This document shows, piece by piece, positions 29,186 through 37,771 of a stretch of 64,000 nt of DNA. Origin of the DNA: Pseudomonas sp. CAN1 (lineage in GTDB: Bacteria; Pseudomonadota; Gammaproteobacteria; Pseudomonadales; Pseudomonadaceae); contig NZ_JASMRU010000001.1 in NCBI RefSeq assembly GCF_030462585.1, positions 33,343 to 97,342 on the forward strand, written 5' to 3'. The notes beneath the pieces are model-generated. The model did no database searches. It worked only from the letters and a program-made list of their open reading frames with translations, and was not told the DNA's origin. The position numbers were made by a program, and so were the translations under genes. Position 1 is the first letter of the stretch, and every line of letters begins with the position of its first letter.

Positions 29186-31087
29186 TCAGGAGGAGGCGAC
29201 CTCGGCGGCCTTGCGGCGCTCGGAGAAGTAGCTGCGCCCATAGAGCACGGCCACCGCCAGCAGCGCCACGGCCTGGGCCGACAGCGAGTAGGCGTCGGCC
29301 TTGATGCCGAGCCAGTCGAAGTCGAAGAACGGCACCGGACGGGTACCGATCACGCCGGCTTCCTGCAGCGCGACTACGCCATGGCCGGCGAACACCACCG
29401 ACAGGGCGCAGAGCAGCGCGGCGTTGATGGTGAAGAACAGTTTCAGCGGCAGCTTCGCCGAACCGCGCAGGATCACCCAGGCGATGCCGATCAGGATCAC
29501 CACGGCGGTGCCCGCACCGGCGATCACCGCGTTGTGGCCAGCCGGGCCGGCCTGCAGCCAGAGGGTCTCGTAGAACAGGATGACCTCGAACAGCTCGCGG
29601 TAGACCGAGAAGAACGCCAGCACGGCGAAGCCGAAGCGGCCACCGCCACCGACCAGGCTGCTGCGGATGTAGTCCTGCCAGGCAGCGGCATGGCGGCGGT
29701 CGTGCATCCACACGCCGAGCCAGAGCACCATCACGCAGGCGAACAGCGAGGTGAAGCCTTCCATCAGCTCGCGCTGGGCGCCGCCGATGTTGATCACATA
29801 GGCCGCGACCGCCCAGGTGGCGAAGCCGGCGACGAAGGCCAGGCCCCAGCCAACGTGAACGCCGCGCACCGCCTGTTCCTGCCCGGTGTTACGGAGGAAG
29901 GCGAGGATGGCGGCCAGCACCAGGATCGCTTCCACGCCTTCGCGCAGGAGGATCAGCAGCGCCGAGATGAAGCTGATGGAGAAGCTCAGCGAGTCGCCGC
30001 TCAGGGCCTTGGCGGCATCCGCCAGCTTCGCCTTGGCCAGCTCCAGCTGCTGCGCCACCTGGGCTTCCGGCAGGCCGTCACGCAGCGCCTGACGGTAGGC
30101 CATCAGTTGCTTCTCGGTGGCCTTGCGCAGGTCGGCGTCGACGTTGTCCAGCGAGCTTTCCACCAGCTCGAAGCCTTCCAGGTAGGCCGCCACCGACAGG
30201 TCGTAGGCCTGGTCGTGGTCGCCGGAGCGATACACGGCGAAGCTCTTGTCCAGGGTCACGGTGGTGTAGTCGATCTGCTGCGCCGGGCCACGGTGTTCCA
30301 GCGGCGGATGCGCGCGCAGGGCACGGAAGCTCTCGGCCGCGGCGTCGCCATCGCGCTCGGCGACATCGGCCGGGGTCTGGGTCGAGAGGGTCGCCAGCGG
30401 GTAGGCGTGGGCCGGATCGGGCTTGGCCTGGCCGGCGCTGAGGCTGGCGACGTAGGACGCCAGGTCCCAGCGCTGGCGCTCGTCGAGCTGGTCGGCGAAG
30501 GCTGGCATGTCGGTACCGGAAACGCCCAGGCCGATGACATTGCGCAGGTCGTACAGGCTGAGCTGGTCGAGACGCGCGCGGGAGGTCAGGTTGGCTGGAG
30601 GCGGCTCCAGGCCGATGCCCGCCGGGCCGTCGCCCTTGCCGGCGTCACCGTGGCAGATCGAGCACTGCTGGGTGTACACCTCGGCGCCGCGGGTCGGGTC
30701 CGGAGTGATCGCGGGGGTCTGCACCACCTGGTAGATATCGGCGACGCGCGCCTCCAGGTGACGCGCCTGCTGGGCGACCTGCTTGCCCGGATGACGCTGC
30801 TCGATGGCCTGGCGCAGGCTGGCAGCGTCCTTTTCCAGGTCGGCGCGTTCGGGAACGGCCGGCAGGGTGACGATCAGCGACTGCAGGTTGCCGACGAATT
30901 CGAGCTGCTCCTTGTACTCGCTCTCGTCCACGACCTTGCCGTCGGTGACGGTGGCCGGATAGTCAGCAGCGAGATAGCTGAGCAGGTGCAGGGCTTGGGA
31001 GGGGTCGACAGCCGTGTCGGCTTGAGCTCCAAGGCTGAGGAGACCGACCAGCGGCAACAGCCAGACGAAAAGTTTGGAGGGGCGCAT
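29186..31087 (-). CDS. Cytochrome c/FTR1 iron permease fusion
   Basis: 633 residues. A signal peptide ends near GAQADTAVD. A c-type cytochrome domain has CSICH (142-146) and the likely axial methionine in GTDMPAF (194). A helical region of about 150 residues follows, and a C-terminal FTR1 permease has seven hydrophobic segments with the iron-binding motifs REGVE (382-386) and RELFE (497-501). The cytochrome probably performs the ferrous oxidation that yeast couples to FTR1 through a multicopper oxidase. It would import iron across the inner membrane. An AAATGAGAATGA half-site upstream may be a Fur site. Confidence 0.9.
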   Translation of the reverse strand: MRPSKLFVWLLPLVGLLSLGAQADTAVDPSQALHLLSYLAADYPATVTDGKVVDESEYKEQLEFVGNLQSLIVTLPAVPERADLEKDAASLRQAIEQRHPGKQVAQQARHLEARVADIYQVVQTPAITPDPTRGAEVYTQQCSICHGDAGKGDGPAGIGLEPPPANLTSRARLDQLSLYDLRNVIGLGVSGTDMPAFADQLDERQRWDLASYVASLSAGQAKPDPAHAYPLATLSTQTPADVAERDGDAAAESFRALRAHPPLEHRGPAQQIDYTTVTLDKSFAVYRSGDHDQAYDLSVAAYLEGFELVESSLDNVDADLRKATEKQLMAYRQALRDGLPEAQVAQQLELAKAKLADAAKALSGDSLSFSISFISALLILLREGVEAILVLAAILAFLRNTGQEQAVRGVHVGWGLAFVAGFATWAVAAYVINIGGAQRELMEGFTSLFACVMVLWLGVWMHDRRHAAAWQDYIRSSLVGGGGRFGFAVLAFFSVYRELFEVILFYETLWLQAGPAGHNAVIAGAGTAVVILIGIAWVILRGSAKLPLKLFFTINAALLCALSVVFAGHGVVALQEAGVIGTRPVPFFDFDWLGIKADAYSLSAQAVALLAVAVLYGRSYFSERRKAAEVASS

Positions 31088-31097
31088 ACGGAAAGGT

Positions 31098-31115
31098 AAA
31101 TGAGAATGAAAGAGG
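31098..31115. promoter_or_regulatory. Possible Fur half-site upstream of the iron permease
   Basis: AAATGAGAATGAAAGAGG begins 11 bases before the start codon. AATGAGAAT matches one half of the Fur consensus (AATGATAAT) at eight of nine positions, but the other half is poor. The location and iron-related product make it worth recording. Confidence 0.3.
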
Positions 31116-31215
31116 TTAAATTGTCACCTCAGGTTTCCGTCTATGCAAGGACAATGTCCCGCATAGTTGCGCCCGGAGCCCTCGCAAGAGAACTCCGGAG
31201 CAGGCGCAAACGCCC

Positions 31216-31845
31216 TCAGACCGGGGCGCGGCGCACGGTTGCGAGCAGCCCGGCGGCCCCCACGAAAAGCGTGGCGAAAGTACGATTCATCATCCGCTGC
31301 TGGCGCTGCGAGCGCAGTGCGCGCAGTACGCGGGCGGCCAGACCGGTGTAGCCGGCCATGACGATCAGGTCGACGGTGATCATGGTTGCGCCCATGATCA
31401 CGTACTGCATTGCCATCGGCCGGTGCGGGTCGACGAACTGCGGCAGCACCGCAAGCATGAAGATCACCGCCTTGGGGTTGCTGGCGTTGACCAGGAAGCC
31501 GCGCAGCACCAGAGACAGCGGCCGGCCGATGGCGCGTGCGCCGCCGGCGTCCATCACCTGCGGCGCAGCGGTCCACTGGCGATAGGCGAGATAGACCAGG
31601 TAGACCACGCCGAACCACTTGATCGCACTGAAGGCGACCGCCGAAGCCGAGAGCAGCGCGCCGACGCCGGCAGCGACCACGGCGATCTGCAGCGCCAGGC
31701 CGATCTGCAGCCCCAGGGCATTCCAGTAGCCACGCCAGAAGCCGTACTGCAGGCCACAGGACATCGAGGCAATGGCCCCGGCGCCGGGCGACAGGCTGAT
31801 GATCCAGCAGGCGATGAAGAAGGCGAACCAGGTACTGGCGAGCAT
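31216..31845 (-). CDS. LysE/RhtB-family amino acid exporter
   Basis: 209 residues with about six membrane segments. The conserved family start ACWIISLSPGAGAIASMSCG and the loop GFLVNASNPKAVIFMLAVLP mark RhtB/LysE translocators, which export amino acids, homoserine lactones or similar metabolites. The substrate cannot be told. The ATG at 31845 is preceded by GAGGTCCGCA. It is a single gene between the iron permease gene and a degenerate REP pair. Confidence 0.92.
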   Translation of the reverse strand: MLASTWFAFFIACWIISLSPGAGAIASMSCGLQYGFWRGYWNALGLQIGLALQIAVVAAGVGALLSASAVAFSAIKWFGVVYLVYLAYRQWTAAPQVMDAGGARAIGRPLSLVLRGFLVNASNPKAVIFMLAVLPQFVDPHRPMAMQYVIMGATMITVDLIVMAGYTGLAARVLRALRSQRQQRMMNRTFATLFVGAAGLLATVRRAPV

Positions 31846-31950
31846 TGCGGACCTCGTGGCGCCCGGGCAGGCGCAATAATTTGTTACGGGCAGCCAGTGT
31901 GCCTCAGTCGCGTGGCGCCGCCCAGCGTTGCCGACGAAGGTCGGGTAACC

Positions 31951-32049
31951 CTGTAAGAGCGAGCTTGCTCGCGAACGGAGCTACCCAGCGGCTACGCTGC
32001 CTAGAGGGTTCGCGAGCTAGGACTAGGCGTCCCCCTCGGTCCTACGAAG
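31951..32049. repeat. Degenerate REP-like pair (family A) with a disrupted right copy
   Basis: The left unit CTGTAAGAGCGAGCTTGCTC (31951-31970) has one change. The right unit begins TTCGCGAG (32009-32016), but AAGCTCGCT is replaced by a longer CTAG-containing segment before CCTACGAAG resumes at 32041. It lies between the LysE and TerC genes. Confidence 0.7.
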
Positions 32050-32054
32050 AGCCC

Positions 32055-32085
32055 TAAAAAAAGCCCGGCGCTAGGCCGGGCTTTT
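32055..32085 (-). terminator. terC-like gene terminator
   Basis: AAGCCCGGC / GCCGGGCTT hairpin with seven A on the left side, giving a U-run for leftward transcription. It lies about 20 bases beyond the TerC stop codon. Confidence 0.9.
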
Positions 32086-32103
32086 CGTTTCAAGACAGAC
32101 CGA

Positions 32104-32862
32104 TCAGCTCGGCACGTCCTTGCGCAGCTTCACCGGCTCCTCGCCGCGCTTGCGCGCCAGGGCGCCGCGCAGGCGGATGTTGATCGCCTCCACCGCCAGC
32201 GAGAAGGCCATGGCGAAGTACACGTAGCCCTTGGGCACGTGGATCTCGAAGGCCTCGGCGATCAGCACGGTGCCGACCACGATGAGGAAAGACAGCGCCA
32301 GCATCTTCAGCGACGGGTGCTTCTCGATGAAGGCGCTGATGGTGCCAGCCGACAACATCATCACGCCGACCGAGATGACGATGGCCGCGACCATCACCGG
32401 CACGTGCTGCACCAGGCCCACGGCGGTGATCACCGAGTCCAGTGAGAAGACGATATCGATGATCGCGATCTGGATGATGATGCCCATGAAGCCGCGGGAC
32501 TTGCCGCCCTGCTGGCCGCCCTCCTCCGCGCCTTCGAGGCTGTGGAAGATTTCCATGGTGCTCTTGAACAGCAGGAACAGGCCGCCGAAGAACAGGATCA
32601 GGTCGCGCCCGGAGATGCCGTGGTCGAATACGGTGAACAGGTCGGCGGTCAGGCGCATCACCCAGGTGATCGAGAGCAGCAGCAGGATGCGCGTACCCAT
32701 CGCCAGCGCCAGGCCGAAGAAGCGCGCCTTGGGTTGCTGCGCGGGCGGCAGGCGGCCGACGAGGATCGAGATGAAGATGATGTTGTCGATGCCCAGGACG
32801 ATTTCCAGGGCAGTCAGGGTCAGAAAGGCAACCCAGATCTCGGGGCTTGTGAGCCATTCCAT
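32104..32862 (-). CDS. TerC/YoaE-family integral membrane protein
   Basis: 252 residues with seven or eight membrane segments. The diagnostic acidic motifs are LEIVLGIDNIIFISILVGRL near the N-terminus and IIDIVFSLDSVITAVGLVQH mid-protein, in which conserved aspartates probably bind metal. Relatives include Alx and MntY-type manganese exporters and the tellurite-resistance protein TerC. It is the last gene of a same-direction group after the mechanosensitive channel gene, 15 bases away. Confidence 0.93.
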   Translation of the reverse strand: MEWLTSPEIWVAFLTLTALEIVLGIDNIIFISILVGRLPPAQQPKARFFGLALAMGTRILLLLSITWVMRLTADLFTVFDHGISGRDLILFFGGLFLLFKSTMEIFHSLEGAEEGGQQGGKSRGFMGIIIQIAIIDIVFSLDSVITAVGLVQHVPVMVAAIVISVGVMMLSAGTISAFIEKHPSLKMLALSFLIVVGTVLIAEAFEIHVPKGYVYFAMAFSLAVEAINIRLRGALARKRGEEPVKLRKDVPS

Positions 32863-32877
32863 AGTGGGGGATGTCCG

Positions 32878-33441
32878 TTAAGGGGTGGTGGGGAAATTCG
32901 GGCCGCGCCAGCGGCGGATAGCCTTCTGGAAGAACAGGTTGTTCGGCACCTGTAGCAGAGCGCCGGGCGTGCCGTCTTCGTTGGTTTCTTCCAGGGTGGT
33001 GTAGAGCAGGTTGATCGCGATCACCCGCCCCTTCACGCCGGGCTTGTCGGCGGACTCGATGACTTCCACGCGATCCCCCAGGCGGAACGGACCCATGGTG
33101 AAGATCATCAGCGCGCAGAACAGGTTGGAGAGCACGCTCCAGATGGCGAAGAAGGCCACCGCCGCGACGGCGGCGAAGCCGGTCAGCGCGGCCCAGAGGA
33201 CATCGGCGGAGACGCCCAGGCGCTCCAGCACCAGCATCAGCGCCGAGCCCATGATCAGCCAGCGCAGGCCACCACGCAGCGGCAGCAGCAGCTCCGGCGG
33301 CATCGGGTAGCGCTCGCCCAGGCGGCTTACAGCGCGCGCTACCATGCGCTGCAGCAGCCACGCCAAGACCAGGACGAGGATGATCTGCCCGCCACGCAGC
33401 AGCGGTTCGCTCCACGCCACCAGCAGGCTGACGTCCTCCAT
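32878..33441 (-). CDS. Small MscS-type mechanosensitive channel family protein
   Basis: 187 residues, much smaller than MscS (286 residues). Two or three N-terminal membrane helices are followed by the pore-lining-like LWAALTGFAAVAAVAFFAIW and SVLSNLFCALMIFTMGPFRL, then the beta domain FRLGDRVEVIE...GVKGRVIAINLLYTTL. The C-terminal alpha/beta vestibule domain is missing, so only the channel core and beta domain remain. Its ATG overlaps the yheS stop codon by one base (TAATG), indicating translational coupling. Confidence 0.88.
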   Translation of the reverse strand: MEDVSLLVAWSEPLLRGGQIILVLVLAWLLQRMVARAVSRLGERYPMPPELLLPLRGGLRWLIMGSALMLVLERLGVSADVLWAALTGFAAVAAVAFFAIWSVLSNLFCALMIFTMGPFRLGDRVEVIESADKPGVKGRVIAINLLYTTLEETNEDGTPGALLQVPNNLFFQKAIRRWRGPNFPTTP

Positions 33442-35351
33442 TACTCACTGGCCTCTAGCTGGCGCTGCAGCTCTTCGAGGGTTTCCAGGGCCAGCAGCCA
33501 GGACTCTTCCAGCTCGCTCTCGCGGGTCTTCAGGGTGGCCTGGCGGGCCAGCAGGTCACGCAATTCGTCCTTGCGCGCCGCTTCGTACAGTGCGCTGTCG
33601 CCCAGGCGCTGCTCCAGCTCGGCGAGCTGTTCGTGGACCTTGCCCAGCTCCTTCTCCAGCTTGTCCGCCTCGCGCTTGTGCGGGGCGAGCTGTTGGCGCA
33701 GGGCCGCGGCGGCCTGGCGTTGGGCGCGCTTGTCGGTCTTGTCGCCAGCCGGAGCGGAAGGTGCCGACGGCGTCTGCCGCGCACGGAAATCCACCAGCCA
33801 GCGGGCGTAGTCGTCGAGGTCGCCGTCGAACTCGCGGATGCGCCCGTCGGCCACCAGGAAGAACTCGTCGGTGGTGCTCTTGAGCAGGTGACGATCGTGG
33901 GACACCACCACCACGGCGCCGGAGAATTCCTGCAGCGCCAGGGTCAACGCCAGGCGCATTTCCAGGTCGAGGTGGTTGGTCGGTTCGTCGAGCAGCAGCA
34001 GGTTGGGCTTCTGCCAGGCGATCAGCGCCAGGGCCAGGCGCGCCTTCTCGCCACCGGAGAAGTTCAGCACGGGCTCGTCGCAGCGCTCGCCACGGAAGTC
34101 GAAGCCGCCGAGGAAGTCGCGCAGGGTCTGCTCGCGCTCGGCCGGGGCGATGCGCGCCAGGTGCAGCAGCGGGCTGGCCTTGGGGTCCAGCGAGTCGAGC
34201 TGGTGCTGGGCGAAGTAGCCGATGGCGAGGTTCTCGCCGCGGCCGAGTTCACCGGCCAGCAACGACAGATCGCCGGACAAGGTCTTGATCAGCGTCGACT
34301 TGCCAGCGCCGTTGGGGCCGAGCAGGCCGATGCGCGCGCCGGGCACCAGCTGCAGCTTGACCTTCTCCAGCACGCTCTTGTCGCCGTAGCCGAGACGGGC
34401 TTCGGAGAGGTTGAGCAGCGGGCTGGAAATCTTGTCGGACTCGCGGAAGGCAAAGTCGAACGGCGAATCGACGTGGGCCGGTGCCAGTTCTTCCAGGCGT
34501 TCCAGTGCCTTGATCCGGCTCTGCGCCTGGCGTGCCTTGGTGGCCTGGGCGCGGAAGCGGGCGATGTACTTTTCCATGTGCGCGCGCTGCGCCTGCTGCT
34601 TCTCGAAAGCCTGTTGCTGCTGGGCCAGGCGTTCGGCGCGGGTGCGCTCGAAGGCCGAGTAGCCGCCGCGGTACAGGGTCAGCTTGCGCTGTTCGAGGTG
34701 GGCGATGTTGTCAACCACGGCGTCGAGGAAATCGCGGTCGTGGGAGATCAGCAGCAGCGTGCCCGGGTATCCCTTGAGCCACTCTTCCAGCCAGAGGATG
34801 GCGTCGAGGTCGAGGTGGTTGGTGGGTTCGTCGAGCAACAGCAGTTCGGACGGGCACATCAGCGCCTGCGCCAGGTTCAGGCGCATCCGCCAGCCACCGG
34901 AGAAGTCACCGACGCGGCGGTCCATCTGTTCGGAGGTGAAGCCCAGGCCGGCCAGCAGCTTGCGTGCGCGGGCATCGGCGGTGTATCCGTCGGCGCTGTC
35001 GAGCTCGCTGTGCAGGCGTGCCAGGGCGGTGCCGTCGTGGGCGTCTTCCGCCGCGGCGAGGTCTGCCTGGATCTTGCGCAGGTGCACGTCGCCGTCGAGC
35101 ACGTAGTCGACAGCGAGGCGGTCGAGGGTATCGACCTCCTGGCGCATGTGCGCGATGCGCCAGTCCGCCGGCAGGTAGCAATCGCCGGCGTCCTGGCCGA
35201 GCTGGCCGCGCAGCAGGGCGAACAGGCTCGACTTGCCGGCGCCGTTGGCGCCGATCAGGCCGACTTTCTGTCCGGCGTGCAGGGTGAGTTCGGCACCTTC
35301 CAGCAAGCGCTGGGGGCCACGCTGTAGCGTAAGATTTTGTAGTCGAATCAT
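33441..35351 (-). CDS. yheS: ABC-F family ATPase YheS
   Basis: 636 residues with two ABC domains and no membrane part. Walker A motifs are GANGAGKSS and GPNGAGKST. Signatures are FSGGWRMRL and FSGGEKARL, each followed by LLLDEPTNHLDL. Between them lies the positively charged ABC-F linker (about 240-300), and a coiled-coil C-terminal domain starts near 540. Length and wording match E. coli YheS closely. ABC-F proteins bind the ribosomal E site and relieve stalled translation. It is first in a group with the MscS-like and TerC genes. Confidence 0.94.
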   Translation of the reverse strand: MIRLQNLTLQRGPQRLLEGAELTLHAGQKVGLIGANGAGKSSLFALLRGQLGQDAGDCYLPADWRIAHMRQEVDTLDRLAVDYVLDGDVHLRKIQADLAAAEDAHDGTALARLHSELDSADGYTADARARKLLAGLGFTSEQMDRRVGDFSGGWRMRLNLAQALMCPSELLLLDEPTNHLDLDAILWLEEWLKGYPGTLLLISHDRDFLDAVVDNIAHLEQRKLTLYRGGYSAFERTRAERLAQQQQAFEKQQAQRAHMEKYIARFRAQATKARQAQSRIKALERLEELAPAHVDSPFDFAFRESDKISSPLLNLSEARLGYGDKSVLEKVKLQLVPGARIGLLGPNGAGKSTLIKTLSGDLSLLAGELGRGENLAIGYFAQHQLDSLDPKASPLLHLARIAPAEREQTLRDFLGGFDFRGERCDEPVLNFSGGEKARLALALIAWQKPNLLLLDEPTNHLDLEMRLALTLALQEFSGAVVVVSHDRHLLKSTTDEFFLVADGRIREFDGDLDDYARWLVDFRARQTPSAPSAPAGDKTDKRAQRQAAAALRQQLAPHKREADKLEKELGKVHEQLAELEQRLGDSALYEAARKDELRDLLARQATLKTRESELEESWLLALETLEELQRQLEASE

Positions 35352-35398
35352 GGCGGCGGAGTTTATCAGCTTCGCCTGGCAATCGCTGTGGGTGCTCT

Positions 35399-35863
35399 AT
35401 GTCTGATGATGTCTGGTCGTATGCACTGAAACTCTACGCCCGCCCTGGGGTTGAGGCCGCTTGCCTGGCCCTGCAGGAAGGCGGTGCGGACGTCTGCCTG
35501 CTGCTCGCCTCAGCCTGGCTGGGAAGCGCTGGCGTGGCCTGCTCGCCGGCACGGATCGACGCGCTGGAAAGCACGGCGCGCGAGTGGCGCGAACAAGTGG
35601 TAGTGCCGCTGCGAGAGCTGCGTCAGCGCTGGCGGGAATCGGCAAAGCGGGATTTGCAGCTGGCGCCGCTGCGGGAACGGATCAAGCAGCTCGAACTGGA
35701 AGCGGAAAAGGTGCTGCTGGAGAGACTGGAAGCAGTGGCGCGGGACTGGCCACGGGGCGAAGCGGAACAGCTGGCGCGCTGGCTGGATGCCGCGGCGGGG
35801 GATGCGGGCGGCTTGCGCCGCGATGCACAGGCAACCCTGCACACCGCGGCGAGCCTCTCCTGA
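35399..35863 (+). CDS. TIGR02444-family protein of unknown function
   Basis: 154 residues, starting MSDDVWSYALKLYARPGVEA. The N-terminal part has CLALQEGGADVCLLLASAWL, the pattern of the TIGR02444 family found next to the alginate and ABC-F genes in Pseudomonas. The second half is charged and helical. No catalytic motif is seen. It is divergent from yheS (48 bases) and ends three bases before the convergent algP stop codon. Confidence 0.85.
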   Translation: MSDDVWSYALKLYARPGVEAACLALQEGGADVCLLLASAWLGSAGVACSPARIDALESTAREWREQVVVPLRELRQRWRESAKRDLQLAPLRERIKQLELEAEKVLLERLEAVARDWPRGEAEQLARWLDAAAGDAGGLRRDAQATLHTAASLS

Positions 35864-35866
35864 GCC

Positions 35867-37102
35867 TTAGGAAGCGCTGGAGGAGGTGCTGCTGGCCGGA
35901 GCAGCCGGTGCCGGAGTGGCGCTGGCAGCCGGGGTAGCGGCCGGAGCGGTCGGCTGGGCAGCCGGGGCGCTCGGGGTAGCCGGAGCAGCCGGTTTGGCGG
36001 CGGCGGCAGGCTTGGCAGCAGCCGGTTTCGCAGCAGGCTTGGCGGCCGGTTTGGCAGCAGCTTTCACGGCCGGTTTGGCAGCCGGCTTCGCGGCAGGCTT
36101 GGCAGCCGGTTTGGCGGCAGCAGCGGGCTTCGCGGCAGGCTTGGCAGCAGCCGGTTTGGCAGCGGCGGCCGGCTTGGCGGCAGCAGGCTTGGCAGCCGGT
36201 TTAGCGGCGGCTTTCGCAGCAGGTTTGGCGGCCGGCTTGGCTGCGGGTTTGGCAGCGGCAGCGGGCTTCGCGGCAGGCTTGGCAGCAGCCGGTTTGGCGG
36301 CAGCGGCGGGCTTGGCGGCAGCAGGCTTGGCAGCCGGTTTAGCGGCAGCTTTCGCAGCAGGCTTGGCGGCGGGTTTAGCGGCCGGTTTGGCAGCAGCCTT
36401 GGCAGCCGGCTTCGCGGCGGCCGGCTTGGCGGCAGCGGTGCGTGCGGCTGGTTTGGCAGCGGGCTTGGCAGCAGCTTTTGCGGCAGGCTTGGCAGCCGGT
36501 TTGGCGGCGGGCTTAGCAGCCGGCTTGGCAGCCGCTTTAGCCGCAGGTTTGGCAGCGGCAACCCGGGCGGCTGGCTTCGCAGCAGGCTTGGCGGCGGGTT
36601 TAGCAGCGGCTTTGGCAGCAGGCTTGGCGGCAGCTTTCACGGCCGGTTTAGCAGCAGGTTTGGCAGCAGCCTTGGCAACCGGTTTGGCGGCAGCGACAGG
36701 CTTGCGGGTGGCCAGGGATTTGCCGGCGGCTTCCTTCACCTTGGTCACGCCCTGGGCGAGCTTCAGGCTCTCCTGCACGTCACGCTTGAGGTTGGCGATG
36801 TAGGCACGGGTTTCGGTCTGGCGGTTCTTCAGAACGTCCAGCACACCATCCAGTTCAGCGATGCTCGACTTGGCCTTGGCTTGCGCCTTCGCCTTGCCGG
36901 CCTTGGTGGCGTCCTGCAGTTTGGTGCGCGCGCTATGCAGCTTCTCTTGTGCCTTGCCGCGTTGTTTCTCGAGCTTGGCGAGCAGCTTCTCGGAGTCGAC
37001 GAGCGCCTGTTTGCAGGCACCTTCGAGGTGTTCGATCAGACTGTTGGACAACTGGTGCAGCAGGTGCAGCGGAGTAGTAACGGGTTTCTTGTTGGCCGAC
37101 AT
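35867..37102 (-). CDS. algP: Histone H1-like alginate regulator AlgP (AlgR3)
   Basis: 411 residues starting MSANKKPVTTPLHLLHQLSN. The first about 145 residues form a conserved helical domain with many Lys and Gln. The rest is almost entirely K-P-A-A repeats and variants (KPAAK, AAAKPAA), ending in a short Pro/Ala/Ser tail. AlgP binds DNA like eukaryotic histone H1 and was found to influence algD transcription in P. aeruginosa. That protein is about 350 residues, so the repeat tract here looks longer. The upstream in-frame codons to 37135 lack a better start. Confidence 0.93.
   Translation of the reverse strand: MSANKKPVTTPLHLLHQLSNSLIEHLEGACKQALVDSEKLLAKLEKQRGKAQEKLHSARTKLQDATKAGKAKAQAKAKSSIAELDGVLDVLKNRQTETRAYIANLKRDVQESLKLAQGVTKVKEAAGKSLATRKPVAAAKPVAKAAAKPAAKPAVKAAAKPAAKAAAKPAAKPAAKPAARVAAAKPAAKAAAKPAAKPAAKPAAKPAAKAAAKPAAKPAARTAAAKPAAAKPAAKAAAKPAAKPAAKPAAKAAAKPAAKPAAAKPAAAAKPAAAKPAAKPAAAAKPAAKPAAKPAAKAAAKPAAKPAAAKPAAAAKPAAAKPAAKPAAAAKPAAKPAAKPAAKPAVKAAAKPAAKPAAKPAAAKPAAAAKPAAPATPSAPAAQPTAPAATPAASATPAPAAPASSTSSSAS
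35985..36700 (-). repeat. KPAA-coding low-complexity repeat tract in algP
   Basis: About 700 bases of near-repeats of the 12-base unit encoding Lys-Pro-Ala-Ala, with Ala-Ala and Val insertions. GCAGGCTTGGCAGCCGG-like units recur dozens of times. Longer segments are themselves duplicated; compare 36110-36200 with 36250-36330. Such tracts can change length by slippage or recombination and are hard to assemble from short reads. Confidence 0.9.
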
Positions 37103-37722
37103 GACGTGCCTCCTGGCGGACGTGGTTGCGCCCATACTAGCCCCGCTGATGGCCTCTCGCCAATGTCCCTATTGTGCTGCAGGCCGCAGCAGGCATTGGC
37201 TTCAGAGGTTTTCAACAGTGCGCGAAGGCGCGTTTTTTCACTCACTCAATGACGCTGCGTCTCGCACTTGGTTCCGTTGGCGCAACCGGCAAGGCCGCGC
37301 AAACGCCCGTGGTGCGTGGGTTTGAGGATGAAAAATAAATTTTCAGCGCAGGCCTGAAACACCCGTCGCAGAGCCTTCCGCACGAAGCGCCTGAACATCG
37401 ACGAAGGCGCACCAAGGTGCATTCTCGGCACGCCAGCACGACGCGAAAATCGCGATTGCGACGCGCTGAAAACACGCTCGCGAGGACGCGCTCGCAGTCA
37501 CCGTTGCGGCTCATTTCCAGCAGCGATTCATCACGAAAAAAAGACGCCGAGAGCACCGCTGAAAGCTGCCGAACGGCGCGAGTTTCTAGCGTTGGCCGCC
37601 CAAGGTGCGAGGCTCGAAACATCGCGGACGGAGTCCGCTCCTACCCAAGGCTCATCCCCCGCGTAGGAGCGGACTCCGTCCGCGATAGGCATGAACGGCA
37701 CCGACCCAATCCAGAAACGAAA
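37103..37722. other. Long intergenic region between algP and algQ
   Basis: About 620 bases with the algP promoter side on the left and a REP pair on the right. It holds AT-rich inverted repeats (TGAAAA-N5-TTTTCA at 37329-37345) and AATCGCGATT at 37448-37457. A minus-strand frame of 126 codons (37242-37622) is open but shows no recognisable domain. An FKBP-type isomerase gene occupies this place in P. aeruginosa, to my memory; none is seen here. Confidence 0.6.
37621..37685. repeat. Inverted pair of REP-like elements (family B)
   Basis: ATCGCGGACGGAGTCCGCTC at 37621-37640 followed by CTAC, and GTAGGAGCGGACTCCGTCCG at 37662-37681 followed by CGAT. The two 24-base units are perfect reverse complements, 17 bases apart. 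Confidence 0.92.
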
Positions 37723-37753
37723 ACGGCGCGATCGCTTGAAGCGCTCGCGCCGT
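37723..37753 (-). terminator. algQ terminator
   Basis: ACGGCGCGA / TCGCGCCGT hairpin, 18 bases past the algQ stop codon, followed on the minus strand by TTTTCGTTTC. Confidence 0.8.
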
Positions 37754-37771
37754 TGTCGGGCAACTCGACGA

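Noticed and set aside
31098-31115. Full Fur box at the iron permease promoter
   Set aside because: Only one half of the 19-base consensus is present. Kept as a low-confidence half-site instead.
35886-36803. 305-codon Ala/Gly/Leu-rich frame opposite algP
   Set aside because: It is the reverse reading of the KPAA repeat tract and carries no independent signal.
37242-37622. 126-codon minus-strand frame between algP and algQ
   Set aside because: No ribosome site, domain or convincing codon pattern was seen. Reported as an unexplained region rather than a gene.
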